Below are positions 28,001 to 37,500 of a DNA stretch of 43,923 nucleotides, piece after piece. The stretch spans positions 1-43,923 of the IMG/VR virus record IMGVR_UViG_3300031841_001579, one strand, 5' to 3'. Under the pieces are notes generated by a model. The model saw nothing but the letters and a program-made list of their open reading frames with translations, was not told the origin of the DNA and did not search any database. Source of the DNA: a virus. Both the position numbers and the translations under genes were made by a program. Numbering within the stretch: position 1 is the first letter of the stretch; each line of letters opens with the position of its first letter.

Positions 28001-30628
28001 GCGTCGGTAGTCCAGGCCGTCGCGGTAACTGTATTTAGCGCCCAGTTCATTCCAGCCCAGGATCTCGGTCTCGTCAAAGACGGTGCCCTTCCCTGCGAGG
28101 ATGTCCTGACCTTCCTTGCCGATAGACCGACGCAAGGTAGAAATCTCAGACAGCGGAATGTCGATCTTGCGCGTACTCGGGATCAGGTCCGGACCGTACT
28201 TAGTGCGGTAGTTATTGTTCGACGCCAGCATATCGCGGACGGCTTGCATGGCCTCGGAGACCGTGCGGTACTCCTGCTTCGTACTCAGACCAAGGCGGCG
28301 CATGTGGCGGTCAGACAGGCCAGCGTAGCTACTGAGCCTGTAACCGTTCTCAGTCATGTGCAGTTGCAGCTTGTATGCGTCAAGCTCGCTGCGTGCCTGC
28401 TCGCTCGTCCAGCGCGTGCGTCCGTCCTGCCAAAGCGGGCGCTCAACAAGCTCCTCCCGTTTGATCCGGCGGTTACCCTTCTTGCCGCCGCGCCGCATCG
28501 ACTCGATGACCTCGGCGTCCGTCAGCCCGTGCCTAGCTTTAAACGCAGCAAGGTCAGGGTTCTCGTCGATGAAGCCCGCGACCTCCTTCGGCGTCATCTC
28601 GCGCTGCGCCTGGGACTCAATCTCCATCAACGAGCTAGTGATCTCGTCATCACTAAGCTCGCCAACAAACCTGCCGCTTTGCCTGCCGCCGTACAGCGTG
28701 TGCTTGTTATGCGCACGCCGCATCAGGGCTTGATCAAAGCGGTCAAACTTGACGCCCTCCCTGTTAACGATGCCTGCGATCTGATCGAAGCTGGTAGTAA
28801 GCTGCTGCTTGTCCAGCGCGGGCAGCATACTCCCGATCTCATCGTTGAAGTTGGCAGCGATGCGGTCGCGCACAATCTGAGGCAGACCACTCGAATCGAG
28901 CAGTCCCTCAATAGCCCGCATCGAACCGTGGTGCCGCGTAAGGAAAGTCTGGAACGACCTGAGAACTTCGTCCGCGTTCTTCGGGTTGATGCGAGCAAGG
29001 CTCGTAGCCGTGACCAGTTCGTCGGTCAACGGTCGGCCCGTCATCATGTGGTAGAGCAAGGACTCGACATCCTCGGCCCGCGACCCAGGCATCTCTAGCA
29101 GGGCTTCGTTCAGCCCCTTGTAGAACGCCTTGCCCAGCTTGTCCACGCGGTCCTGCCCAGCAGCCGCCTCCTCGATGAGCTTCTGCACACCCTTGGCGTT
29201 GAACGCCGAGCGCGTACCCGTGACGAAGCCTTGGTTGATTAGCGCCTTAGCCTTAGACCCCGTGCTGAAAGCAAGGTCAGACAAGAAGGCAAACACATTG
29301 CCCTCGTCGCGCAGAGCTTTGCGCCTGTTACCGAGTTGCCCGACAAGCTCGCCAAGCTCGTTCTGCTTGAGCGTGGTAGTCAGTTCGCCGTTGTTCAACA
29401 GGGAGGCGGCAGAGTCGTAGAACGACTGCGCGTCATCGAGACGCCTGCGCAACGCCGTGCGAGCAAGCTCAGGGCTCTTAGCAAGTTTAAACTTCGCCGG
29501 GTCCTTGGCTCCCCGACCAATCAAGCGAGACCAAATCTGGTCCACGCTATCGTTCTCAAGAATGTTGCCCGAGTATTTACGCATCACCTTCTCGAAGGCG
29601 TCCTGCGTAGTCATGCCCGCTGCGGTGAGCTGGTCGAATGTCTCCATAATGTCTTCTGTCCTATACTTAGACAGTTGAGGCACAAGTTCGCCCGCGCCGT
29701 TTACACGGTCGGTCCAACCCATAAGTCGGGCGTCCTCGCCATTCTTAATGGTGCGGGCGGCGTGCTGGATCACAGCGCGGGTTTCCTCGCCCGCTCGCCA
29801 ACCGCCCCGGAACTGCCTAACGGGTTCAGTTAGTCCGCGAGTCGTTGCGCCGATGATCGGGACCTTGCCCAAGCCGTCGCCAGCCATGCGCGTAACCGCC
29901 GCAACGCCGAGTTTGTCCGCAGCCGCGCCCGTTGCCGAACCAGTCAGCTTCCACCAGTTCTGATGCGCGGTCGGGACCTCGATCCGAAGACCAAGGTTCA
30001 TCAGGCCAGGAAGACCGACAGCAAGTTTGCGGTCTGCCGTCCTCTTGAGCGTGTCCGACAGTAGCTCGTCAGGCGTAATGACGCCCTTGCTAAGGCCTCG
30101 CTCGTATGCGTCAAAGTTCTGACCGAACTTCTTGCTGGTTCGAAGAGGTGCGTTGCCAGTCCTGGCGGTCTTGATTACCTCTTGGAAGTCTGCGTTAGTA
30201 GCCGTGCGCAGCCAGTCGTCGGTCAGCTTGCCCTGCGACTTAGCCGTTGCCTCCACAGCCTCACGCACCGCAGAGTTACGCAGCATTTGCGTAGCTCCCT
30301 TCGCGCCCTTGCCCAGAATCGAAGTGACCCCGCCCAGGTAGAAGAGCGGGTCGGACAGCATGGAGGCCGCAAGCTCGCCGCCGAAGCCTGGATCGAACCC
30401 CATAGCCTTAGCCATGTAGTCCGGCATGATGTCTTCCTTGTGGTCGTCAATCATGCCCAGTCCAGGGACCAGAGCAAAATCAAGGAGACCCTTCTCACTA
30501 AACAGGTCGATGTTCTCGTCCTTCGCCGCGCGGATCACGCGCCAGAGAACCTGCTGCGGAAGCCCGAGAGTCGAGTTCCAAACGCGGTCGAATGTGCCCG
30601 CCTGTTGCCTAGTGTTGTAGAGACTCAT
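25088..30628 (-). CDS. Giant internal virion / DNA-ejection protein, 1846 aa
   Basis: The third and largest of three consecutive virion genes, in the place of T7 gene 16. It is mainly helical and charged, with a hydrophobic glycine-rich segment near residues 70-110 (L-V-P-G-L-G-M, then G-G-E-L-A-A-S-M-L) and further amphipathic stretches around 1370-1430. Such proteins are carried in the head and extruded into the cell envelope during DNA entry. I do not see the transglycosylase motif of T7 gp16 with confidence. The ATG overlaps the previous stop (TAATG) and the stop overlaps the holin-like ATG. Confidence 0.75.
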   Translation of the reverse strand: MSLYNTRQQAGTFDRVWNSTLGLPQQVLWRVIRAAKDENIDLFSEKGLLDFALVPGLGMIDDHKEDIMPDYMAKAMGFDPGFGGELAASMLSDPLFYLGGVTSILGKGAKGATQMLRNSAVREAVEATAKSQGKLTDDWLRTATNADFQEVIKTARTGNAPLRTSKKFGQNFDAYERGLSKGVITPDELLSDTLKRTADRKLAVGLPGLMNLGLRIEVPTAHQNWWKLTGSATGAAADKLGVAAVTRMAGDGLGKVPIIGATTRGLTEPVRQFRGGWRAGEETRAVIQHAARTIKNGEDARLMGWTDRVNGAGELVPQLSKYRTEDIMETFDQLTAAGMTTQDAFEKVMRKYSGNILENDSVDQIWSRLIGRGAKDPAKFKLAKSPELARTALRRRLDDAQSFYDSAASLLNNGELTTTLKQNELGELVGQLGNRRKALRDEGNVFAFLSDLAFSTGSKAKALINQGFVTGTRSAFNAKGVQKLIEEAAAGQDRVDKLGKAFYKGLNEALLEMPGSRAEDVESLLYHMMTGRPLTDELVTATSLARINPKNADEVLRSFQTFLTRHHGSMRAIEGLLDSSGLPQIVRDRIAANFNDEIGSMLPALDKQQLTTSFDQIAGIVNREGVKFDRFDQALMRRAHNKHTLYGGRQSGRFVGELSDDEITSSLMEIESQAQREMTPKEVAGFIDENPDLAAFKARHGLTDAEVIESMRRGGKKGNRRIKREELVERPLWQDGRTRWTSEQARSELDAYKLQLHMTENGYRLSSYAGLSDRHMRRLGLSTKQEYRTVSEAMQAVRDMLASNNNYRTKYGPDLIPSTRKIDIPLSEISTLRRSIGKEGQDILAGKGTVFDETEILGWNELGAKYSYRDGLDYRRLRSAQDSRAASRTQKLKRGESGYDGPVKPIKVKLPGEVSDPVRIQRGDIDLMENLLDEGVVASSRQPTEYAMAYGQARMAVNEARAYLRAQTKAGVESPVIPHELLDDIHSAMNDISTIVDDIVLEALPPKARALLDGMRGVQQSIFFASLESGVFGPGSPIGYLGRFFSKNGRARIERIIGNMDSTDTEIATRLGMRNSTRFKRTTDSLTVDELDELHAALREASASGDPNSQRWFDELEEVMKDEGYTVRGHAMPYDETRLSSDPVASLLTRLSSAQQEASIEDFFGTFLKASGKAPGESLALGGTVVGVLDSAKNPISRKFLRSSVRRTTDPEQGTTTLALRELEQTEDVVPQYIKIRTDDGDEHIVSLGIEESGFGFLPLGRMADEATSGVKPTSSRAFVRASAKADLDGDWIDASNLTSRAALDQLMDTQVVFGNQRTITAAAKAVSNTAKVAPEGWRMFDTINYGIKLFQTAFRVPFQAYNLASGVFQASAAGVSPNNLAASYMDTMKLLWGDTRFLKHADQTTSMLDVQGMTHSGVTLLPHNDVVDAIRRAGGSLPNNIDPEVLRASRLGEIPNASLDLGGGRQLSLYDLMQAAAEGNLFGTFATSISRGSRTVSDSLINMRMAALMEGGPAIGTGDLLGGKVRGFFDRLTEKLGGTAGELRETGEVINRMSTVIGLAREGHPLERAVEIAKNAHVPYERLTPFERNGVRRAISYYSFPRHYMPWAWSKFAENPSRLSRLANTIKNQRIVTTDEGKAHLKLGEYRVDLGRLNANFEAALTLATFGDRLAIPFAEAFGFGDSAHPFSPRLMERQLSDAGIQSYGGIFGIMTGGGELISGGERNPYPRRGMFEQAQNAIWPFKVLQYTARELGYGSFATQEERSPYVDYTDTERWILDSDFGLGIKKASPHQETMRAVYSYRDMIQKMKMRLAATSDERMRKKLIDNIKAVNHTAVGLMKAGMAR

Positions 30629-33600
30629 TACTGCGCGTAAGACGCCTTAGTCTGAACAGCCCAAAGGATCATCGCTTTGTAGTGGGGATCCTCAAGGTCA
30701 TCAAACCCTTTGACCTCTTCCAGAATACCCCGAACTGTCGGGTCTGTGATGTCGTTAACCCTCATCTCAAGGATGTCTTGGTTACTCGCCATCGCCTGAA
30801 CATCCCTGGTTGAACGACCAAAGACGGCTGTCGAAGCATTAATAGCAGCCTGCCTCTCGTCACCATCCGGGTAGCGGTTGCTGTCTGCAACAAGATCGCC
30901 AAGCATCAGGCCCGCGCTATCGAACAAGTTCATAGCAACCTCTTCGGAGTTAATCGCCGTCCCAAGCTGCTGCTCAAGGGAACCGAGAGTGCGGTTTGCC
31001 GCCTCAGTAGGCAGCCCGATACTGGGGTCACCAGCAATCGGCGTGAGTGCCGACTTGATGGCTTCCTGAAAGTCGCTAGAGCTAAGGTTCAGTACGCGAT
31101 ACTCTGCTGCGTGTTGAAGGATGCCCAGGGCAAGTTGCCTTTCGAGCATCCCACGGAAGCCGCGTTCGTCGCCAGCAACCTGCTGCTTTGCCGAAAGAGT
31201 CTTAACGGTTTTCTGCACATCGCCTTGTGCGCCGCTGAGACTCTGGATGTCTAGGAACCGCAGGTCTTCCGGACCTTCTTCGCCGTCAGGATCGAATGTA
31301 ACAACGGCCTCGTAACCACGGACCCCTGTCTCTCTGTCGCCGATTAGCCCGGTGCTGATCCGACTTAGATCCGCGACAATCTCCTCGCCCCGTTTGACTT
31401 CGGCAGCAACCTCTTCCGGACTCAGCACCGTCGAGCCGTAACGATCACGCTCAAGGTTCCTGATCTCTTGAGTGACCGGACCAAAGCCCATGCGCGAAGG
31501 CGTCATACCGCTACGCTCACCGAAGAGGTCAGTCGTACTCATGCCGCCGCCTACAACCAGCGCCGTGTACGCGCTGCGCGGGTCGCTTTCGATTGCGGCC
31601 CTGATCTCGCGCTGAATCTTGTAACCCTCAAAGTCGTTTGACGGATCAAAGCGCGTGTTGTACGCAAACTGGTGCAAACTCAGCGCGTCAAACAGGCGTC
31701 GGTACTCCATCTCAAACTCGTCACCCCGATAGCCAGAAGCCTCTTGGTACTTCTCGATTTCGTTGGGGCTCAAGTCCTCAAATGCCTTGACCTTGTACCC
31801 GTTAACGACACCAGCCAGCGGGCTCTGAGCAGCAACTCCGGTACGAAGTCTCTGCGTAGCATGTGTGTAGGAGCCCTTCTTGCTTTTGCTGATCGATGGG
31901 ATCTTAGTCAGGCTTTGCCAAGTGACCAAGCTGTCGGCGTCATCGCCGCCCATCGTTGCAAACGACGGCACCGTGAATGTCCCGGTGAGAGAATCGAAGA
32001 TGTCCTGGCCGCGCAGATCCAGCTTCTCGCTGCTGCCGTATGACCGCTCATCGGTCTCCTGCCTAAGTTTAAAGTTGCCCAGGTCGGGGTGAAGCGGGCT
32101 GCGATAGAACTCGCCGCCTTCACTAAAAAAGGTCCCGAGAGTCGTACCTAGCTTTTGGCGCAGCGCAGTCTTGACCGGACCATCGGTCATACTCTCGATG
32201 CGCCTAGACAAGACTGCTGCTTCCACAATAGGCTCATCAGTCTCGCGGTCGAAGTTACGCTCAAGGAGTTGGCCGTAAATAATGTCTACCGCTTGGTCAG
32301 GTAGGGCAGCGCCCGCCTCACCTAGCCTAGCCCCTTGATTGGCACTCCAAGTAATCTGCCCCGCAATAGCGTCTTCAAGATCAATGCCCTCGGCAGCAAG
32401 GGCTCGAAGCAGTTCCTCCTCGGGCAGTCCGGCATGTCCAAGGTCGGTAACCAACTCAAGTTGCGTGGCCTCGGCAAGCTGCCTCGTTTGAGTGTAACTC
32501 TGGATCTCGACGCTACGGTCGCCGTTGCGAGCAAGGCGCTGAACCTGACTCAGCAAAGTCTCTGCGTCAGCGCGGCCAGCGTCAGTCGCAAGACCTGCGT
32601 AGACTTCTTGAAGAAGACTTTCGGCATTCGCGTTCGTGCGATCAAGCAGCGGAACGATGTACGCCTCGTAGTCGTTCCCGAATACCGCCCTCAGTTCCTC
32701 CTCGCTACGCGACCTAAGAGACGAGAGCGTCTCGTCAATATCGTTGCCATGTACCCCGACATAAGCGTCGAGAAGCTGGTCTCTAACCTCAGGGTTAGCA
32801 ACGATCTCGGGCGCGAACATGGACGCAGAGAGATCAAGGTTACTCGGGCTAGTTTGGAGTGCCCGTTGATCACGAACTCTGGAGTTACCTACCGCCAAGC
32901 TCGTTTGCAAACCAATCGCGGAAGAAGACAGACCAGCGTAGCTACCGGGGAGGCCCGCAAAATCACCCGGACCACCGGGCTGGAGCATCGGGTTGTCCCC
33001 CGCTGCGTCGTACCTGTCTTGCCAAGCGGCAAGTTCTGACTCAAGATTACTAAGCGCAATCGCCCTGTCGCTAACGCTTGCAATCTCAGCGATCTCGCTG
33101 CCTCGGAGGAGCAAGCCGTCAAGATCGGCTTTTAGGCCACTAACTTTAGTCTTGGCGTTGTCCTCGTCACGCTGCACCTGCGCAATCGTCAGGGTCGGAG
33201 ATCCATCCGGATCGACCGTGATGCCGCGAGCCTGTAGCTGGGCCTCGGCTTGCGTCCGGGGCTCCATCGCTGCAAAGTTTCGGAGGGCACCCTGCCCTCC
33301 CATCGCGTTTACAGCGTTGGTTGCCCAGACAGTCGCGTCTGCATCTGCTGGCGCAAGGTTAGGGTTGCTTCGCTGGAACGATTGCAGGACGGCAGGACTA
33401 GTCCGCATCAGCGAACCAAGCTGCGCGATTGCCTTGGCGTTCTCGGAGCCGTGCTTTAGGTCATGCTCCATCCGACGCATTGCTGCGTCGTGGTTGCGGT
33501 CCATCTGCTTCTGGGCAGCCTGGAACTGCATGTCCTGCATCCGGGTGAATGCGTTCCATGCACGCTGTCGCGCTCCCTCGTCACGGGCCGCGATGCGACC

Positions 33601-33747
33601 AGCGGCCTGCTGCGCACCCTGCGGCCCCGACGCGACCAAAGCTCCGAGGATTTCGCCGACATTGGCAAGCCCCATCGCAGGGTTCGACTGGAGTTGCGGC
33701 GGCTGGAACTGAGGCGCCAGCCCTTGACCAAGGTTGTAATCAGTCAT
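30628..33747 (-). CDS. Large internal virion protein, about 1039 aa
   Basis: Predicted helical, Gln/Ala-rich N-terminus (M-Q-F-Q-A-A-Q-K-Q-M-D-R), then long Asp/Glu/Leu-rich helical repeats, no signal peptide. It lies between a gp14-like and a gp16-like gene, so it is the likely counterpart of T7 gp15. ATG 33747 is chosen because it forms the usual ATGA overlap with the preceding stop; a GTG at 33765 would extend it by six residues. Function is inferred from order and composition. Confidence 0.7.
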   Translation of the reverse strand: MTDYNLGQGLAPQFQPPQLQSNPAMGLANVGEILGALVASGPQGAQQAAGRIAARDEGARQRAWNAFTRMQDMQFQAAQKQMDRNHDAAMRRMEHDLKHGSENAKAIAQLGSLMRTSPAVLQSFQRSNPNLAPADADATVWATNAVNAMGGQGALRNFAAMEPRTQAEAQLQARGITVDPDGSPTLTIAQVQRDEDNAKTKVSGLKADLDGLLLRGSEIAEIASVSDRAIALSNLESELAAWQDRYDAAGDNPMLQPGGPGDFAGLPGSYAGLSSSAIGLQTSLAVGNSRVRDQRALQTSPSNLDLSASMFAPEIVANPEVRDQLLDAYVGVHGNDIDETLSSLRSRSEEELRAVFGNDYEAYIVPLLDRTNANAESLLQEVYAGLATDAGRADAETLLSQVQRLARNGDRSVEIQSYTQTRQLAEATQLELVTDLGHAGLPEEELLRALAAEGIDLEDAIAGQITWSANQGARLGEAGAALPDQAVDIIYGQLLERNFDRETDEPIVEAAVLSRRIESMTDGPVKTALRQKLGTTLGTFFSEGGEFYRSPLHPDLGNFKLRQETDERSYGSSEKLDLRGQDIFDSLTGTFTVPSFATMGGDDADSLVTWQSLTKIPSISKSKKGSYTHATQRLRTGVAAQSPLAGVVNGYKVKAFEDLSPNEIEKYQEASGYRGDEFEMEYRRLFDALSLHQFAYNTRFDPSNDFEGYKIQREIRAAIESDPRSAYTALVVGGGMSTTDLFGERSGMTPSRMGFGPVTQEIRNLERDRYGSTVLSPEEVAAEVKRGEEIVADLSRISTGLIGDRETGVRGYEAVVTFDPDGEEGPEDLRFLDIQSLSGAQGDVQKTVKTLSAKQQVAGDERGFRGMLERQLALGILQHAAEYRVLNLSSSDFQEAIKSALTPIAGDPSIGLPTEAANRTLGSLEQQLGTAINSEEVAMNLFDSAGLMLGDLVADSNRYPDGDERQAAINASTAVFGRSTRDVQAMASNQDILEMRVNDITDPTVRGILEEVKGFDDLEDPHYKAMILWAVQTKASYAQ

Positions 33748-34508
33748 TGCGTCGTAGTACCCCACATCCAGCTAAGGTCCCCAAGACCAGACACATACTG
33801 TTGCACCGCTTGCGGCGTAGCGGAGGGGTGCTGTTGCATGTAAGTGTTGGCAGCACCAGCCCGGAACATGCCTTCCATCTGAGCTTGGTTCTGCGTTGCC
33901 TGCTGCGCCATCATCTGCTGCTGTTGCTGGTTCGCCATCTGGTTAGCGCCGTAGGCGCTGACGCCCTGGCCGATAGCACCGATAGCTTGAGCCATGCTTT
34001 GACCAGCAGCGGCACGCTGGTTAAGCGCCTCTTGTGTAAACATCTGATCAGCGGAGCCGCCAGCCATGAGTAGCTGGTTGACCTGAGACTGCATTCGCTC
34101 AGTAGCACCAATGATCTGGTTAGTGAGTTGCACACGCGACTGCATCTGCTGCTGCTCCCGACCAAGGTACTGGCCCAGCATGTCGCCAAGCAGTTGGTCG
34201 CGCATCTGCATACCCGTGCGCCCGACTTGTCGGTAACGCGAGGCACGATCCTGACCACGGCGAGCCTGGATCGCAGAAGTCGCGGCAGCCTGCTGGAACG
34301 CAGGCATGTCCATAGAGCGGAGCGTTCGCAGCGTGTCGATCTCGCGCGTCAACGCCTGACGAGTGTCGCCCGCCTTCTGCTCGTAGTATTGACGCAGACG
34401 CTTCGCCTCGCGCTCCGCACGCCGCGCAGCTTTCTTCTGCTCGTTGGCACCGAACAGGGCACCGCCTGCACTAATCGCGGCTCCTGCCGCTGCCCACATC
34501 CACGGCAT
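33744..34508 (-). CDS. Internal virion protein, gp14-like, 254 aa
   Basis: The N-terminus M-P-W-M-W-A-A-A-G-A-A-I-S-A-G-G-A-L-F-G is a small-residue membrane-insertable helix. It is followed by an Arg/Lys-rich helix and by Gln/Met-rich stretches (Q-Q-Q-Q-Q-M-M-A-Q-Q). This hydrophobic head plus Gln-rich coiled body is typical of the smallest of the three podoviral ejection proteins, which line or anchor the channel in the outer membrane. The ATG abuts the previous TAG. Confidence 0.7.
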   Translation of the reverse strand: MPWMWAAAGAAISAGGALFGANEQKKAARRAEREAKRLRQYYEQKAGDTRQALTREIDTLRTLRSMDMPAFQQAAATSAIQARRGQDRASRYRQVGRTGMQMRDQLLGDMLGQYLGREQQQMQSRVQLTNQIIGATERMQSQVNQLLMAGGSADQMFTQEALNQRAAAGQSMAQAIGAIGQGVSAYGANQMANQQQQQMMAQQATQNQAQMEGMFRAGAANTYMQQHPSATPQAVQQYVSGLGDLSWMWGTTTQ

Positions 34509-37500
34509 CTAACGATCCTCCCCTGGGTCAGTTGTGTAGCTCAGTTCCAGTTCTGTGAGTCCGACTGCCTGTCCCACGGGGGACCAGAAGAGAACTCGTT
34601 CGTACCGTTGGTTGTTGTTGACTCCGAGTCGAGTGCTGACTCCAGAACCTCCTTCGTCAACGATGCTAGTGGGGGCAGATTCAGCATCAACGAATCCGGA
34701 TCGGTTGGCGGGGTCGGCAGGGTAATCGCTACCTTGCACAGCCCCCCACCAGTCATCTCCTGCGTCAACTCCAACATCCACATACTTAAGGTCTCCTCGC
34801 AGTTTAAACGGTCCGGTGTCGATCATCGTGCCCCAGTAGCCAACGCCCAGGTAGGCGTGGAGACGCACGCTGTGAGTATCGCCGTGGACATCAGTCCAAG
34901 TCGTTTGGATGTCGAGATCCTCCTCGACTGTGACCACATTACCAGCAATCGAGGCCACGGTGACCGTCTGCCTGATCGCCGGGTTCAAGCGGAGCGCACC
35001 CGTCTGGCGGTCGTTGACCAGCGTCATCCTCATGCCGACCTCAACCCCGGTGGCGCTGGCAAGAGTGACGGTGTTAGCTGCGTTGTTCCAGCTAGACGCG
35101 ATCACTTTCGTCGCAGGCGTATCTGCCACCACATCGTCTTGATAGACGCTGGCAGATCCCGCAGAAGGGTAACCAGATCGATGTACCCATTGGTCAACGC
35201 CGTCCACATCCGTGCAGGAAAGCGCACTACGGTCCTCCACATACCATTGACGCCGCGCAAAGTGGAAGCGTAGAGCGATTCCAGTTTCTTCATTGATGAC
35301 GAAAAGAGATCCAAGGCTAGAGGAGACTGAGAGTCTTGCGGAGTCAGGGGGAGGAAGAAGATCAAGGACGGGTAGGCCGATGTCCTCGGCTTGGCCGTCA
35401 CCCGTGATTGCCCAGAGCGTGCCGTTGTAGGCGTAGGCAATCCCCTTCTCGACAACGAGGCAGCGTTGCGACCAAGCGCCGACGCCGCCGCCCATCGTGT
35501 TGGCGACAGGTTGGAGCGGGGTGCCGTCGAGGAAGACGCCGTAGGACTTGCCGAGCAGGAGGACCCGCGAGTTACGCGCGTCACGCGAGGCGAGTTCGAT
35601 GGCGGCCCGAATCGGGCCATCCTCGCGGACCGGAAGGTCGTAGAGGTTTTCGAGCGGGAACGACTCCCACGATGCAGGCGACTCCGCGAAGTAGACGCGC
35701 GGTTGCGTGGTGTCGAAGATGCCGAGGTAACCCTTCCACTCGAAGATTCCACCAGGGTTGCGAGGCACAAGGCCCGTCGTCGCTTCGAGTTGCGAGCCTA
35801 GGATGCCGTCCGAAGAGGTGTCGGTGTACGAGGTGTTGCCTCGCGGGATCTCGCTCAAGAAGTAAAGCGGCGCGTCCCGGCAAGCACGCCACGCATCGCT
35901 GACGGCATCCGGGTTGGGCTGACCGCTTTGGAAGTCATCGACAACCGGGACGATCTGCGTCCGGAAGATTTGGATGCCGCGAATGGAAGACTCAGGCGGC
36001 TCAGGGAACGGCACAAAGTATTGCGTCGTAGTCGAGTCAGAGTCATCGAGAGCATCAAGAACCGAAGCGCCCTGGCGAACATAAACAGCGTCCGCTCCCT
36101 GCTGTTTAAACCCACCGCTGAACTCGAAGGTACCGACCTGATCCATCGCGGTCGGAGTGTCCTCGTCATCGAGGTCCGGCTTCATGAACCGCGCGTAGTA
36201 GATCAGATTGCTCCACTCGTTAGGAGGCACGCGCGTCGAGAGGTACGGTCCAAAGGTCTCGTCACCTTCGCCGCCGCCTTCGGCTGAATACCGCTCGCCG
36301 TCCCACATGCGGACCTCGGCGATATCGACATCGTACTTCTGGTCCAGGGCAGGGAAGCCGCCGACTGTAAACAGACCGTACTGGTAGGGGCCTTTGCTGG
36401 GCTCGGGGTTTTTGTTTATAGGCGTGGACGGGTCACCGGAGAAGGTCTCGCCCCACTCTCCGGTGTTGCCGTCGATGAACACCCGCTCAAGGTAGAGGTC
36501 AAGAATGTCCTCAGTTGTTCCGGGGCGCTGGTACTGCTGGAAATATAGCGTGAGCCAAGTGAACTCTTCGAGATCAATGACGCCTGCAAACTCATCAAAG
36601 GTCTGCGTGTCTGCGCCTTGCCACCACTTGCGACTGCTGATCTCGACGGCAACTTCCTTGCCCGTGCCGATAGCAAGCGAGCCGTCGTTGCGGTCGGTGA
36701 TCTCGATCCACATAGGGATCTTGTTGCGCTCGTCGGTAGACCAAGAGCCAGCGGGCTTCGCCATGTCCCAGCCGTAGGCTAGGCAAGGCGTGGAGTTGCC
36801 CGAGTCAGTTATGACTACATACGGCTCTACATTAGTAGTGTTCTCGGCTTTAAAGGGGCAAGGAAGCTCGTTCTGTGCGTCCCAACCGTACTCGTTCTGA
36901 GTCTTGCTAGTGTCGCGGCAGAACCCGATGTCTACCTCAAGGCTTTCGTTAAGTGGACCGTTGCGTCCCGCGTAACGCTCAAGGGCCTTGTTAGCAAGGA
37001 GTGTAAACGGGAAGTCACGACGCCACATCCTGCCGTGGTACAGCACGGAGGCTTCGTGTAGCCCCTTCATGTTGGCAAAGCCCCATGTCCATTCTTGGGA
37101 GTAAGTGCCGGTTGCTGGATTATAGACAGTGAAAAGATTCCAGATCCTCGTCCTATACCCGGTCCAAGAATCTTGCAGGCGGCCCATGCCCCATGCGACA
37201 TGCCTGCGGCCAGGGTGAGCGCCGGAATACCCGACACCCCAGAAGTTGTTGAAGACTTTTTCCGTGTCGCCGCTGCCGTCAGTCCAAGCCCAGCCGTCAC
37301 CGCCCGCCTGCTCTACCGTGTGATCGTAGACATGCACACGAAGAGAAGAGCCAGTAGGCTGACCAACATAGTTACCAGCACGGCGAACAAAGACGCAGTA
37401 GTCGTGACCGTCTTGGAAGTTGTAGAGGAACGCCTGCTGATAAAGATCGTTGTCGCGGTGGTTGCTGCCCGAAGGTGCGTCACGGCAAACAACCAGAAGG

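Noticed and set aside
28244-29098. 284-aa frame antisense to the giant internal protein gene
   Set aside because: Shadow composition and no expression signals; the sense frame is continuous over 1846 codons.
34128-35273. 381-aa frame on the plus strand across the junction of two virion genes
   Set aside because: Crosses two well-supported minus-strand genes and has a typical antisense Arg/Ser/Val bias.
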